Source: an uncultured Alphaproteobacteria bacterium (GTDB lineage Bacteria; Pseudomonadota; Alphaproteobacteria; UBA6615). Taken from it: 53,303 nt of DNA. Of this stretch, positions 45,271-53,232 are shown one piece after another; within the stretch, counting starts at the first letter, position 1, and each line of letters begins with the position of its first letter. The stretch is from contig CALSML010000005.1 in the NCBI GenBank assembly GCA_943787445.1, positions 1 to 53,303 on the forward strand. The letters are read 5' to 3'. Both the position numbers and the translations under genes were made by a program. The notes below the pieces were generated by a model, which saw only the letters and a program-made list of their open reading frames with translations, searched no databases and was not told the DNA's origin.

Positions 45271-45341
45271 TGGGAATAAACCGGCGACCAGACTGTTAAC
45301 GTGCACGTGTATTTCATTTTGGAATTCAATGGAGACGGTTC

Positions 45342-46109
45342 ATGAAGACGCTTTGAGTCGCACTCACCGGTCTGGCCCTGGCCGGGCTGTTCGGCACCCA
45401 CGCCATGGCCGATTCCGCCAAACCGACCACAGTCATCGAACTGTTTACTTCGCAAGACTGTTATTCCTGACCGCCCGCAGAAGCCTATCTCGGCGAGCTG
45501 GCCGGTGAAAAAGATATCGTCGCCCTTGAATACCATGTCGACTACTGGGACCGGCTCAACTATGGCCGCCACGGGCGCTGGAAAGATCCCTTCTCAACAC
45601 CGGAAATGACCCAGCGCCAGCGTGCGTACAATCAGGCCATTCGGAACACCGGCAGCGTGTACACACCACAGATGGTGATCGATGGACGCGAAGAGGCTGT
45701 TGGTTCGCGTCGTCGCGAAGTGCGCAATCTGGTCAAGGCGGTTCGCAAAGACGATAAGCCGCGGATTCCGGTTCAGGTCTCGGAAGGTCAGGATGGCTGG
45801 ATCGCTATCTCGCTGCCCGGTGAAATCAAGGATGGTGCGGACGTCTGGCTGGTGACCTTCAGTCGCGAGCGCACAACCGATGTCGTTCGTGGCGAAAATC
45901 ACGGCAAAACACTGGTCAGCCACAATATCGTGAGGCGGGTCCAGCATGTGGGCGCATGGAACGGTACGCGCGCGGATTTCACCCTGTCCAAGAGTGACCT
46001 GAATCTGGAGCCCGGCCAGGGTTGTGCGATTCTGGTTCAGACTGATCGGCCCGGTCCGGTTCTCGGTGCAGCCTATTGTCCGACGAGTGTTGATCCGGCC
46101 TCGTCGTGA
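45342..46109 (+). pseudogene. DUF1223 thioredoxin-like secreted protein with two in-frame TGA codons
   Basis: The frame from ATG 45342 (GGAGACGG upstream) encodes a 256-codon DUF1223 protein: an N-terminal signal-peptide-like segment, the ELFTSQDCYS region, FHVDYWDR-like EYHVDYWDRLNYG, QAIRNTGSVYTPQMVIDG and a long conserved C-terminal half. Two TGA codons interrupt it: at 45354-45356 (codon 5, inside the signal sequence) and at 45468-45470, at the second Cys of the family's C-x-x-C redox motif (CYS-TGA-PP). The rest is intact, so it is a fresh pseudogene, a sequence error, or a possible Cys-x-x-selenocysteine protein. A small hairpin (GCC..GGC around CTC/GAG with loop GGC) follows the second TGA by 21 bases. 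No selA, selB or selD is in the window. Confidence 0.8.
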
Positions 46110-46118
46110 GGCGGTGAC

Positions 46119-47084
46119 CTAGCGCGCGAAGCTTTCCGCGTTGAGGGTGCGAAGCTTGTCCTCGTTTTCGAGGAACCAGCCATAGGTCCGTTCAACGCCT
46201 TCACGCAGGCTGATCTGTGAGGACCAGCCAAGGGCGGAGAGACGGCTCACGTCGACCAGTTTGCGTGGCGTTCCATCCGGTTTTGACGTGTCATAGGTGA
46301 ACCTGCCCGTGAACCCGACGACATCTGCGATCATCTCGGCGAAATCCCTGATCGAAATATCATCTCCGACGCCGATATTGACGAAGTCTTCGCCGGAATA
46401 ATTCTGCATCAGATAGATGCAGGCATTCGCCATGTCATCGACATACATGATCTCGCGGCGTGGTGTGCCCGTACCCCAGATGACGACTTCGTCGGATCCG
46501 CTGGTTTTGGCGTCATGCATCTTTCGCATCAGCGCGGCAGGCATATGGGAGGTTTCGTAGTCGAAATTGTCGCCGATGCCGAACAGATTGGTGGGCTGGA
46601 CGCTGATCGCATCAAATCCGTACTGACGTCGATAGGCCTGACACATCTTGATGCCCGCGATCTTGGCGACCGCGTACCACTGGTTGGTCTCCTCCAGCGG
46701 TCCGGTAAGCATATACTCTTCCTTCATGGGCTGAGGTGCATCCCGGGGCATGATGCAGGTCGAGCCGAGAAAGAGCAGTTTCTTCACGCCGGAGCGATAG
46801 GCCGTGTCGATCAGATTGGTCTGGATCATCAAATTGCCGGCGATAAAGTCTGCCGGATACTGGTCGTTGGCCTGAATGCCGCCCACGACCGCAGCGGCAT
46901 CGAAGACATAGTCGGGTTGTTCCGCAGCAAAGAAATTCCGCACATCGGCTTGATCGGTCAGATCGACCTCTTTGCGGGTCCGGGTCACGATATTGTTGTA
47001 GCCCTGGGCATTGAGCTGACGGATGAGCGCCTGCCCAACCAGACCGCGATGTCCTGCGACGTAAATCTTTGCGTTGATATCCAT
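46119..47084 (-). CDS. fcl: GDP-L-fucose synthase
   Basis: 321 aa, an extended SDR that epimerises and reduces GDP-4-keto-6-deoxymannose to GDP-fucose. The dinucleotide motif is YVAGHRGLVGQALI, and the substrate and catalytic regions are LFLGSTCIMPRDAPQPMKEEYMLTGPLE and NQWYAVAKIAGIKM (Tyr-x-x-x-Lys with a following Lys). DISIRDFAEMIADVV and PDGTPRKLVDVSRL mark the C-terminal domain. Start MDINAKIY at 47084 is chosen from family length; the frame upstream (to 47315) overlaps the BadI-like gene and is not homologous. No gmd partner is adjacent, so the GDP-mannose dehydratase is elsewhere. Confidence 0.94.
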   Translation of the reverse strand: MDINAKIYVAGHRGLVGQALIRQLNAQGYNNIVTRTRKEVDLTDQADVRNFFAAEQPDYVFDAAAVVGGIQANDQYPADFIAGNLMIQTNLIDTAYRSGVKKLLFLGSTCIMPRDAPQPMKEEYMLTGPLEETNQWYAVAKIAGIKMCQAYRRQYGFDAISVQPTNLFGIGDNFDYETSHMPAALMRKMHDAKTSGSDEVVIWGTGTPRREIMYVDDMANACIYLMQNYSGEDFVNIGVGDDISIRDFAEMIADVVGFTGRFTYDTSKPDGTPRKLVDVSRLSALGWSSQISLREGVERTYGWFLENEDKLRTLNAESFAR

Positions 47085-47110
47085 GTTCTCGTCTCGAGCG
47101 GCGGTTCGGG

Positions 47111-47905
47111 TCAGACCTGATACTTTCGGAATTCGGGCTTTCGCCGTTCCTGAAAGGCACGTCCGCCTTCCTTCGATTCCTCTGTGGCGTAATACAACTT
47201 CAGCGCTTCGAATCCCATCGCCCCGATGCCCTTGATGTGGTCGGTGTCGATGTTGAAGGAGCGCTTGGCGATGGCCAGCGCCGTGGGGCTGCGATCCATC
47301 AGGTCGGCACACCATTGGGCGACCTCGGCATCCAGGTCACGATCCGGCACAACGGTGTTGGCCAGACCTATGTCCAGAGCTTCCCGTGCCGTGTACTGGC
47401 GGCACATGTACCAGATCTCCCGTGCCTTTTTCTCACCGACAATTCGTGCGAGATAGGCTGTACCGTATCCCGGATCGACCGAGCCCATGCTCGGGCCGAC
47501 CTGGCCGAAGATTGCGGTCTCGCTGGCGATGGTCAGGTCACACACGGTGGCAATCACATTGCCGCCGCCGATGGCATAGCCCCGGACTTTTGCGATAACG
47601 GGTTTGGGAATATCCCGGATCAGTCCCTGCAGTTCCTCGATCGGGATGCCGATAGTGCCGCGGCGGCTGCCATATCCCTCGGTCGATTTGTTATCGAGTG
47701 ACTGATCGCCGCCCGAGGAGAAGGCGCGATCACCGGCGCCGGTGATCACCACGACGCCGATGGATTTGTCCCATCCGGCATCCTGCAGCGCATCGATCAT
47801 TTCCTCGACCGTCTGACCACGAAAGGCGTTGAGTTTGTCCGGGCGGTTGATGGTGATCGTCGCGACGCCGTTTTCGGTGTCGTAGAGTATGTCTTCATAG
47901 GCCAT
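47111..47905 (-). CDS. badI: 2-ketocyclohexanecarboxyl-CoA hydrolase (BadI-like)
   Basis: Crotonase fold, 264 aa. BadI opens the alicyclic ring in benzoyl-CoA/cyclohexanecarboxylate degradation by a retro-Dieckmann hydrolysis. The sequence follows BadI and the related MenB closely: SSGGDQS, GTIGIPIEELQGLIRDIPKPVIAKVRG, GGGNVIATVCDLTIA, GQVGPSMGSVDPGYGTAYLARIVG, EIWYMCRQYTAREALDIGLANTVVP, and the end RRKPEFRKYQV. Other bad-pathway genes are not adjacent, so the reaction is inferred from similarity. It runs into the fcl gene downstream with 26 bases between, and is divergent from a VOC gene. Confidence 0.82.
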   Translation of the reverse strand: MAYEDILYDTENGVATITINRPDKLNAFRGQTVEEMIDALQDAGWDKSIGVVVITGAGDRAFSSGGDQSLDNKSTEGYGSRRGTIGIPIEELQGLIRDIPKPVIAKVRGYAIGGGNVIATVCDLTIASETAIFGQVGPSMGSVDPGYGTAYLARIVGEKKAREIWYMCRQYTAREALDIGLANTVVPDRDLDAEVAQWCADLMDRSPTALAIAKRSFNIDTDHIKGIGAMGFEALKLYYATEESKEGGRAFQERRKPEFRKYQV

Positions 47906-48006
47906 GATTGCGTCCCCTGATGTGTCGCCTCTTGGCGTTCGTGGTTGAACTGAGTGTATTGTTTTTTAATTCCTGCTGCACACCCGGATATGGAGAAGGC
48001 CCTGAC

Positions 48007-48390
48007 ATGGCCAAGAAGACAGACAAGCGCCCGCCGGTTGCCGTGGGGCATTTGTCCCTGCATGTAAAGGATGTTCCGACTGCGAGTGCGTTCATGCAGG
48101 TGCTGGGCCTGCGTTCGGTGTTCGAGAAGGACAACTTTGCGGTGCTGGAACTGCGCGGTGGCACGCATTTGATTTTGAACAAGTCGCGCAAGAAGATCAC
48201 CGAAGGTGCCGTCGCCCCGGTCGATCTGATGGTCGATGATCTTCACGCCATGCGTGACTATTGCAAATCGAAGAAGCTCAAGCCGTCGAAGATCACGACC
48301 GGATCGGTGCACAGTTCGTTCTATGTTCCCGGACCCGATGGCTGGTCCATCAAAATCACATCCTCCCATGCCGGGGATCGCCCGGTTTGA
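48007..48390 (+). CDS. VOC (glyoxalase/dioxygenase fold) family protein
   Basis: 127 aa. Opens with KRPPVAVGHLSLHVKDVPTASAFM, contains LELRGGTHLILNKSR and VDLMVDDLHAMRDYCKSKKLK, and ends with SSFYVPGPDGWSIKI, a typical vicinal-oxygen-chelate half. Metal residues would be His in GHLSLHV, His in THLIL and, in place of the expected Glu, a different residue near the end (the usual PDG(N/W)xxE motif reads PDGWSIKIT), so the metal site is probably incomplete. It is a likely ligand-binding or degraded dioxygenase paralogue. GGAGAAGG precedes the ATG; the frame upstream to 47908 is not used. Confidence 0.8.
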   Translation: MAKKTDKRPPVAVGHLSLHVKDVPTASAFMQVLGLRSVFEKDNFAVLELRGGTHLILNKSRKKITEGAVAPVDLMVDDLHAMRDYCKSKKLKPSKITTGSVHSSFYVPGPDGWSIKITSSHAGDRPV

Positions 48391-48500
48391 GCCAGTCATT
48401 CATGGCTGTCACAAACCTCGTGACACAAAGCTGTCTTCTGGACAGGCCGCTGCAACGGTAAGTTCATGGTCTGAATTGTCTGTCCGAAGGGAGTGCCGCT

Positions 48501-49225
48501 ATGCCCGATAGATTTGGCCCCCGTGGTGTTGTTGCCGTTCTGATTCCGTTGCAGAACTCCAATATGCTGCCCGAATACGAGGCCATGCGGCCCGCCGGCA
48601 TCAACAATCAGATGTATCGTTTCAGCTTGGTACGCCATGACAAGGCGGCCGACGCGGTTCTGGACGCCGTACCGGACACGCGGCTCTGCTGGCCAGATGT
48701 GATCATTGGCGGGAATTCCATGGAGATGCACCCGTGGTCCCATCAGCTGCAGGAAGAATACCGTGCGGCCTTTCAGACGCGCGCGCAGGGTGTGAAAACC
48801 GTGCTCGCCACGGATGCAACGCTTGCGGCCTTGAAGACCATTGGGGCAAAGCGTTTCGGGATACTTTCACCCATGTCGAACGAAAATTCCGAATATGCCC
48901 GGACTTATTATGCAGGCCACGGTTTCGAGGTGCCGTACACCACGGCCCTGATGGTCAAGAAATCCGAGGACATAATCAAGGTCACGGTCGAATAGGCAAT
49001 TGCGGCCTTCGAGGAGATCAACAAGCCTGATGTCGATACGCTGGTGCATGTCGGGGGGCGCTGGGAATAGTCTCGATGATCGCGGAACTTGAAGAACGCT
49101 TCCAGAAGCCCATCATTTCGGTCAATGCGGCAACCTATTGGTACGCCTTGCGTCAGATTGGCGTGGCCGATCCGATGCCCGGATTTGGTTCATTGCTGAT
49201 GAACGAAAATGTCCTGTCCGACTGA
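48501..49225 (+). pseudogene. Asp/Glu racemase-fold (maleate isomerase/AMDase-like) protein A, interrupted
   Basis: The frame from ATG 48501 (GAAGGGAG upstream) encodes a racemase-superfamily protein: PRGVVAVLIPLQNSNMLPEYE, GAKRFGILSPMSNENSEYARTYYAGHGFEV, ISVNAATYWYALRQIGV. It is broken by TAG at 48993-48995 and by loss of one base in the G-run at 49053-49058; reading past both restores ALGIVSMIAELEERF and the C-terminus, ending at TGA 49223-49225. Where maleate isomerase and aspartate racemase carry their two catalytic Cys residues, the sequence is IIGGNS and HVGGAL, so both Cys are absent. It is followed by a close paralogue. Function unknown. Confidence 0.75.
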
Positions 49226-49260
49226 ACCCATCAACACGTCACCAACAGAAAGCCTGATTT

Positions 49261-49983
49261 ATGCCTGATCGCTTTGGACCCCGCGGCGTCGTCGCCGTTC
49301 TCATTCCCGTGCAGAACTCCAACATGCAGCCGGAATACGAGATGATGCGCCCGGAGGGCATCAGCAATCAGATGTACCGCTTTAACATCAACAGTCCGGA
49401 TACGGTCGGTGAGGCGATGCTGGAGGTTGTGCCGCACACCCTGAAATGCTGGCTGGATATGATCGTTGGCGGCAATTCGCTGGAGATGCGGGACTGGTCG
49501 CTGGAAAAACAGGACTGGTACACGGGCGAATTCGCCAAGCTGTCCGAGGGCAAGCCCTTCGTGCTGGCCACAGATGCAGTGATCGCCGCGTTGCGCACCG
49601 TGGGGGCCAAGCGCGTGGGCATGATGTCACCGCTCTCGGTTGAAAACGCCAAAAGTGCCGTCGACTATTACACCGCCCACGGGTTCGTCATTGCGGCATC
49701 GACGGCGCTGCTGGTGGATCATCCGGTCAATGCTGTGAACGTGCCGATGGAGCGCGTGGTCGAGGCCTTTGAAGAGGTGAATAGCCCGGATGTGGACACG
49801 CTGCTGCATGTGGGCGGGTCGCTGGGGATCGTGCCGCTGATCTAGGAACTGGAAGACAAGTTCGGCAAGCCGGTCCTTTCGGTGAATGCCGTCGCCTACT
49901 GGTACGCGCTGCGCAAGATGGGGATCACGGACCGGATCCCCGGCTTTGGCCGACTTCTGTTGGAACTGAAGGTCGCCGAATAG
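49261..49983 (+). pseudogene. Asp/Glu racemase-fold protein B, tandem paralogue of A, with one in-frame TAG
   Basis: A 241-codon frame from ATG 49261 that aligns along its length with protein A, the two differing at perhaps a third of positions. It has the same PRGVVAVLIPVQNSNM start and YWYALRKMGITDRIPGFGRL end. A TAG at 49843-49845 falls in a helix where protein A reads Ala (IAELEERF), between GSLGIVPLI and ELEDKFGKPV; the frame is intact on both sides. As in A, both catalytic Cys positions are Gly (VGGNS, HVGGS). It begins 36 bases after A, giving a tandem duplication. The convergent cupin gene starts its stop six bases later. Confidence 0.78.
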
Positions 49984-49989
49984 GACAGC

Positions 49990-50577
49990 CTATTCGGCGG
50001 CCTGTATGCGATCCGCGAAGCGGAAGCCGACCTTGTCCATCGCGACGACTGTATCTTCCCCGAATTTCTCGGCGATTTCCTGCCCCACATGGGGGTGGAA
50101 CACGACCTCGTCCTTCACATCGCCTTCGACGTTCTGGATCATCACCAGCAGGCGGGCCGTCTCGTCGGAGATGTTGTGAAAATCGCGATAGACCCCGGCG
50201 GGCACTGACACGAAGTCCATCGGTTCCAGTTCGACCGAGTTTTCGGCGTTTTCACCCCAGGAAACGCGGAATCTTCCGTTCAAGCAGAAAAAGTTCTCCA
50301 CCGTGTGTGAGTGGCTGTGCAGCCCCGGATGATTGCCCGGCGGGCATTCGGCAATGGTGACGGTCAGACCGTCCATGCCCTTGACCGGCGCGACGGCGGA
50401 ACGGCCTTCCCAGCCCACCGGGGACATGATCGGGTAGACCGACTTGGCGGATACGATTTCAACAGCTTCTTCGGGAATGCCGGTGCCGTCCATGATCGAG
50501 GTCTTGTAGGGCACGAGATCCTTAAACCGCGCCACGCGGTTGGCCATGTCGTCAGCATTCAGATTTACGGTTTTCAT
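49990..50577 (-). CDS. cupin domain protein
   Basis: 195 aa with one cupin domain in the middle. The metal-binding motif 1 is PGLHSHSHTVENFFCLNGRFRVSWG (His, His, Glu-type residues), and motif 2 is MDFVSVPAGVYRDFHNISDE with the final His. An N-terminal segment (MANRVARFKDLVPYKTSIM) and the C-terminal helices flank it. The family covers dioxygenases, isomerases and binding proteins, so no reaction is claimed. Start 50577 follows GGAGGATG; the frame is open to 50631. It is divergent from the interrupted SnoaL-like gene across 251 bases. Confidence 0.85.
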   Translation of the reverse strand: MKTVNLNADDMANRVARFKDLVPYKTSIMDGTGIPEEAVEIVSAKSVYPIMSPVGWEGRSAVAPVKGMDGLTVTIAECPPGNHPGLHSHSHTVENFFCLNGRFRVSWGENAENSVELEPMDFVSVPAGVYRDFHNISDETARLLVMIQNVEGDVKDEVVFHPHVGQEIAEKFGEDTVVAMDKVGFRFADRIQAAE

Positions 50578-50828
50578 CGCATCCTCCGGAGTTTCGTTTG
50601 TTGCGCCCAGCCTAGCCCAATTGGGCGCCATGGCGAAGCGGATTGCGGACCCTGAACTGTTCCCACAGCAAGGTCGGCGTGTGTCACGACCGTGGGTTGC
50701 AAATGTGACAATTCCGTCACGGATGGGTTAGTTCAGTGGTTTTGCCTGACGAAAATCATCGCTGAGCCTCCCTAGGCAAATCAAAGTGAAGGGCAGATGC
50801 TTGGATTTTTAAAATACGGGGACAAAAA

Positions 50829-51257
50829 ATGTACAAATATTGCCGTGTATTTTTGGCTGCTGCTGCGATTGCAATGATCTCGTTCACAAGCTCCATCGCG
50901 AATGATGCTGAAAAAACCAAGGCTATCGTTGATCATCACCTCGCTGCCTTTGGTGCGGGAGACATGAAGGAAGTGATGGCCGATTACACAGAGACATCGG
51001 TCATCCATGTCCCGGGTGCAGAATTTCGGGGCAAGGAGGCTATTTAGGCTTTGTTCACGGGACTGTTTGCAGAATTTGCAAAGCCCGGTGCGAGCTTCAA
51101 TCTGACGAATATGGTCATTGAAGGTAATGTCGGCTACATCGTCTGGAATGCAGAGATAGCTGACAATGTATACGAGCTTGGCACCGACACCTATGTGATC
51201 GATGGTGGTAAGATCGCGGTTCAGACCTTGGCAACCAAGGTCATTCCGAAAAAATAG
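50829..51257 (+). pseudogene. SnoaL/NTF2-like secreted protein with one in-frame TAG
   Basis: 143-codon frame from ATG 50829. A signal peptide (VFLAAAAIAMISFTSSIAN) is followed by an NTF2-like fold: TKAIVDHHLAAFGAGDMKEVMADYTETSVIHVPG, then FRGKEAI-TAG-ALFTGLFAEFAKPG, then VGYIVWNAEIADNVYELGTDTYVID. In relatives the TAG position normally holds Lys, Arg or Gln. The coding and upstream sequence is visibly richer in A and T than its neighbours, which suggests a foreign or recently acquired gene. No reaction is known. A small reading frame follows after 22 bases. Confidence 0.78.
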
Positions 51258-51279
51258 CATTGCGCGGAGACGTCAGGAT

Positions 51280-51528
51280 ATGGCCGACTTTTACAAACCT
51301 GATCTGGGCCTGAACCCGGAGGACCCGTTCGCGCGGGACGAAGATGGCAAGTTGGTCCGGCGTGGGTTCTGGCTGGACATGGCCGATCGCTCGGTGGTGC
51401 AGGCCATGACCATGGGCGTTGGTGCGAATCTGGCCAATGAACACAAAAGGGCGCATCTCGATGATATTGGACGCGCCCATCTGGTGGATCAGATTTGTGT
51501 GCAGGAGATTCTCCCGCCCGAGGGTTGA
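51280..51528 (+). CDS. small conserved-looking hypothetical protein
   Basis: 82 aa, starting at ATG 51280 (GGAG about ten bases upstream). Composition is acidic at the N-terminus (DLGLNPEDPFARDEDGKLVRRGFWLDMADRS) and has a central Ala/Met-rich helix (VVQAMTMGVGANLANEHKRAHLDDIGRAHLVDQ). I do not recognise the family. No membrane segment or signal peptide. It lies 22 bases after the interrupted SnoaL-like gene and is convergent with NIPSNAP seven bases further on. Confidence 0.5.
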   Translation: MADFYKPDLGLNPEDPFARDEDGKLVRRGFWLDMADRSVVQAMTMGVGANLANEHKRAHLDDIGRAHLVDQICVQEILPPEG

Positions 51529-51535
51529 ACCCGGT

Positions 51536-52171
51536 TTACCGCAGTGGTGAGAAGCTCGCCGGCATGAGCATGGTTGAGTGCATTTCCTCAAGATACCTGC
51601 GGCCTTTTTCGACGAAGGCTTTCCAGGCGTCTTCCTGCGCTACGCCGTCGCGTGTTTCGGCGCGCTCCTGAAGGCTCTTATAGGCCCAAATGTGACAGAC
51701 CTCATTCGGGTTGGGGCCTTCCGTGATCCAGGCGCCGACATTTCTCGAATGTTTTTCGCGCGTGGGCATGACCTCCAGAAACGCATCCATCCAGAGCTTG
51801 GCGGCACCGGGTTTCACGCGATAATTGCGAAACTCGTAGAAATTTCCCTCGGTCTCCGGGGCGGTGATTCCCTTGGTGTTGATCAGGAATCGCGTCGATT
51901 GCGCGGTCAGCAGCGGTCGCAGCCGCGGCACATATTCCTTGGTCCAGCCTTCGACCTTGCCAAGTTCGCCGCGCAGACGCGCGCGCTCTTCGAAACTGTC
52001 AAAGCGCCAGAGATGCATGACCTGATTGAGCGGGCCCATCTCGGTGTACCAGTATCCCTCCAGCACGCCGTAGTCGTCGCCGCGGACTTTGCGACCGACC
52101 TCCTCATTGGCCTTGAGGACGTCGGGAATGGCGCCTGGAAGGGCGGTGTAGGTGCGTAATTCGTGAAGCAT
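51536..52171 (-). CDS. NIPSNAP family protein
   Basis: 211 aa with two tandem NIPSNAP-type dimeric alpha-beta-barrel units: HELRTYTALPGAIPDVLKANEE with MHLWRFDSFEERARLRGEL, and YEFRNYRVKPGAAKLWMDAF with CHIWAYKSLQERAETR. Bacterial members have no established reaction and usually lie in degradation gene sets. It is divergent from the FAH-family gene across a 284-base gap. Confidence 0.88.
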   Translation of the reverse strand: MLHELRTYTALPGAIPDVLKANEEVGRKVRGDDYGVLEGYWYTEMGPLNQVMHLWRFDSFEERARLRGELGKVEGWTKEYVPRLRPLLTAQSTRFLINTKGITAPETEGNFYEFRNYRVKPGAAKLWMDAFLEVMPTREKHSRNVGAWITEGPNPNEVCHIWAYKSLQERAETRDGVAQEDAWKAFVEKGRRYLEEMHSTMLMPASFSPLR

Positions 52172-52455
52172 GGTGTCCCTCTGGAAACGGATTTGATTGT
52201 TGTTGCGGTCAGCGTGCTGATTCTGGTTTCAAAGTGCAAGCAGCCGCGTGTGAATCGCGTGTCTGGTGAGACGTTCCAAAGCGGGCTGATGGAGCCAATG
52301 GTGGTCCGCGCTTCCAGCGATCCCTGCAGCGTGGGGGTAGCTTTGGTGAAGACACCGTCCCGCTATGGCGACACGCATGGTCGGGAGCCGGTTGTCGCGC
52401 TGCGCACGGACGGGCAATATCCAGCCGTAAACAAGTTCACATGCAGGGGCAAACA
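52172..52455. other. divergent gap with no recognised feature
   Basis: The 284 bases between the NIPSNAP and FAH-family genes hold an open frame of about 98 codons (52163-52459) with no family-like sequence, and I see no clear promoter pair, hairpin or repeat. It must contain the promoters of the two genes. Confidence 0.4.
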
Positions 52456-53232
52456 GTGACGCATTGGGTGAGATTTGAGAATGAGGGGACGTATGGTTTC
52501 GGAGTCCTGAGTGACGGACAGATCGCCATTCACGAGGGCGATATGTTTTCGGGCCCTGCGCCGTCTGGTGCGCATGTCGCGCTTGATGACGTCGCGCTGC
52601 TGACACCTTGCGTGCCGGGCAAGATGATTGCGCTCTGGAACAACTCCAGGTCGTCGGCTGAAAAGCAGGGACTCGAGAAGCCCGAGTACCCGCTGTTTTT
52701 CCTCAAGCCATCCTCAAGCTTTCTTGCCCCTGGCGGGGTGATCCGCAAGCCTGCATCCTATGACGGTCGGGTGATCTATGAGGCTGAACTGGGAATTGTG
52801 ATCGGTGCGGACTGTTCCAGTGTTGATGAGGCAGGGGCCTCGGACGCCATTTTTGGTTACACCTGCGTCAATGATGTGACCGCAATGCAGTTGCTCGATG
52901 CGGACCCTTCCTTTCCGCAATGGGCGCGGGCGAAGGGGTTTGACACCTTCGGTGCCTTTGGGGCCTCGATTGTCTGCGGCGCGGATGTTTCAAACAGTTC
53001 GATCCGGGCTGAACTGAATGGTCGTGAACGCCAGAACTACCCGGTCAGTGATCTGTTCATGCAGCCGGCTGAAATTGTCGCGCGGCTGTCGGAATCCATG
53101 ACCTTGGAACCGGGAGACGTGATCGCCTGTGGCACGGGGCCGGGTGCGTTGCCGATGAAACCGGGCGCAACCATAGATGTCATCATCGATGGAGTCGGGA
53201 CGCTTTCGAACACATACGAGGACGTTTCCTGA
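52456..53232 (+). CDS. fumarylacetoacetate hydrolase family protein
   Basis: 258 aa from GTG 52456, chosen over ATG 52441 because CAGGGG lies six bases before it and relatives begin with a THWVRFE-like sequence. The FAH core shows MIALWNNSRSSAEKQG, YEAELGIVIGADCSSV (acidic metal-binding residues), FGYTCVNDVTAMQL, ARAKGFDTFGAFGASIV, and the C-terminal PGDVIACGTGPGALPMKPG. The family includes fumarylpyruvate hydrolases and 2-keto acid hydratases. A carboxymuconolactone decarboxylase-type gene begins right after its stop, which suggests an aromatic-degradation operon continuing beyond the window. Confidence 0.9.
   Translation: MTHWVRFENEGTYGFGVLSDGQIAIHEGDMFSGPAPSGAHVALDDVALLTPCVPGKMIALWNNSRSSAEKQGLEKPEYPLFFLKPSSSFLAPGGVIRKPASYDGRVIYEAELGIVIGADCSSVDEAGASDAIFGYTCVNDVTAMQLLDADPSFPQWARAKGFDTFGAFGASIVCGADVSNSSIRAELNGRERQNYPVSDLFMQPAEIVARLSESMTLEPGDVIACGTGPGALPMKPGATIDVIIDGVGTLSNTYEDVS

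Noticed and set aside
47085..47315. Upstream extension of the fcl frame
   Set aside because: The extra 77 residues overlap the BadI-like gene on the same strand and have no SDR similarity.
2127..51257. TAG reassigned to an amino acid
   Set aside because: Roughly four in ten intact genes here end in TAG, often followed directly by a ribosome site and next start, so reassignment would extend many proteins.
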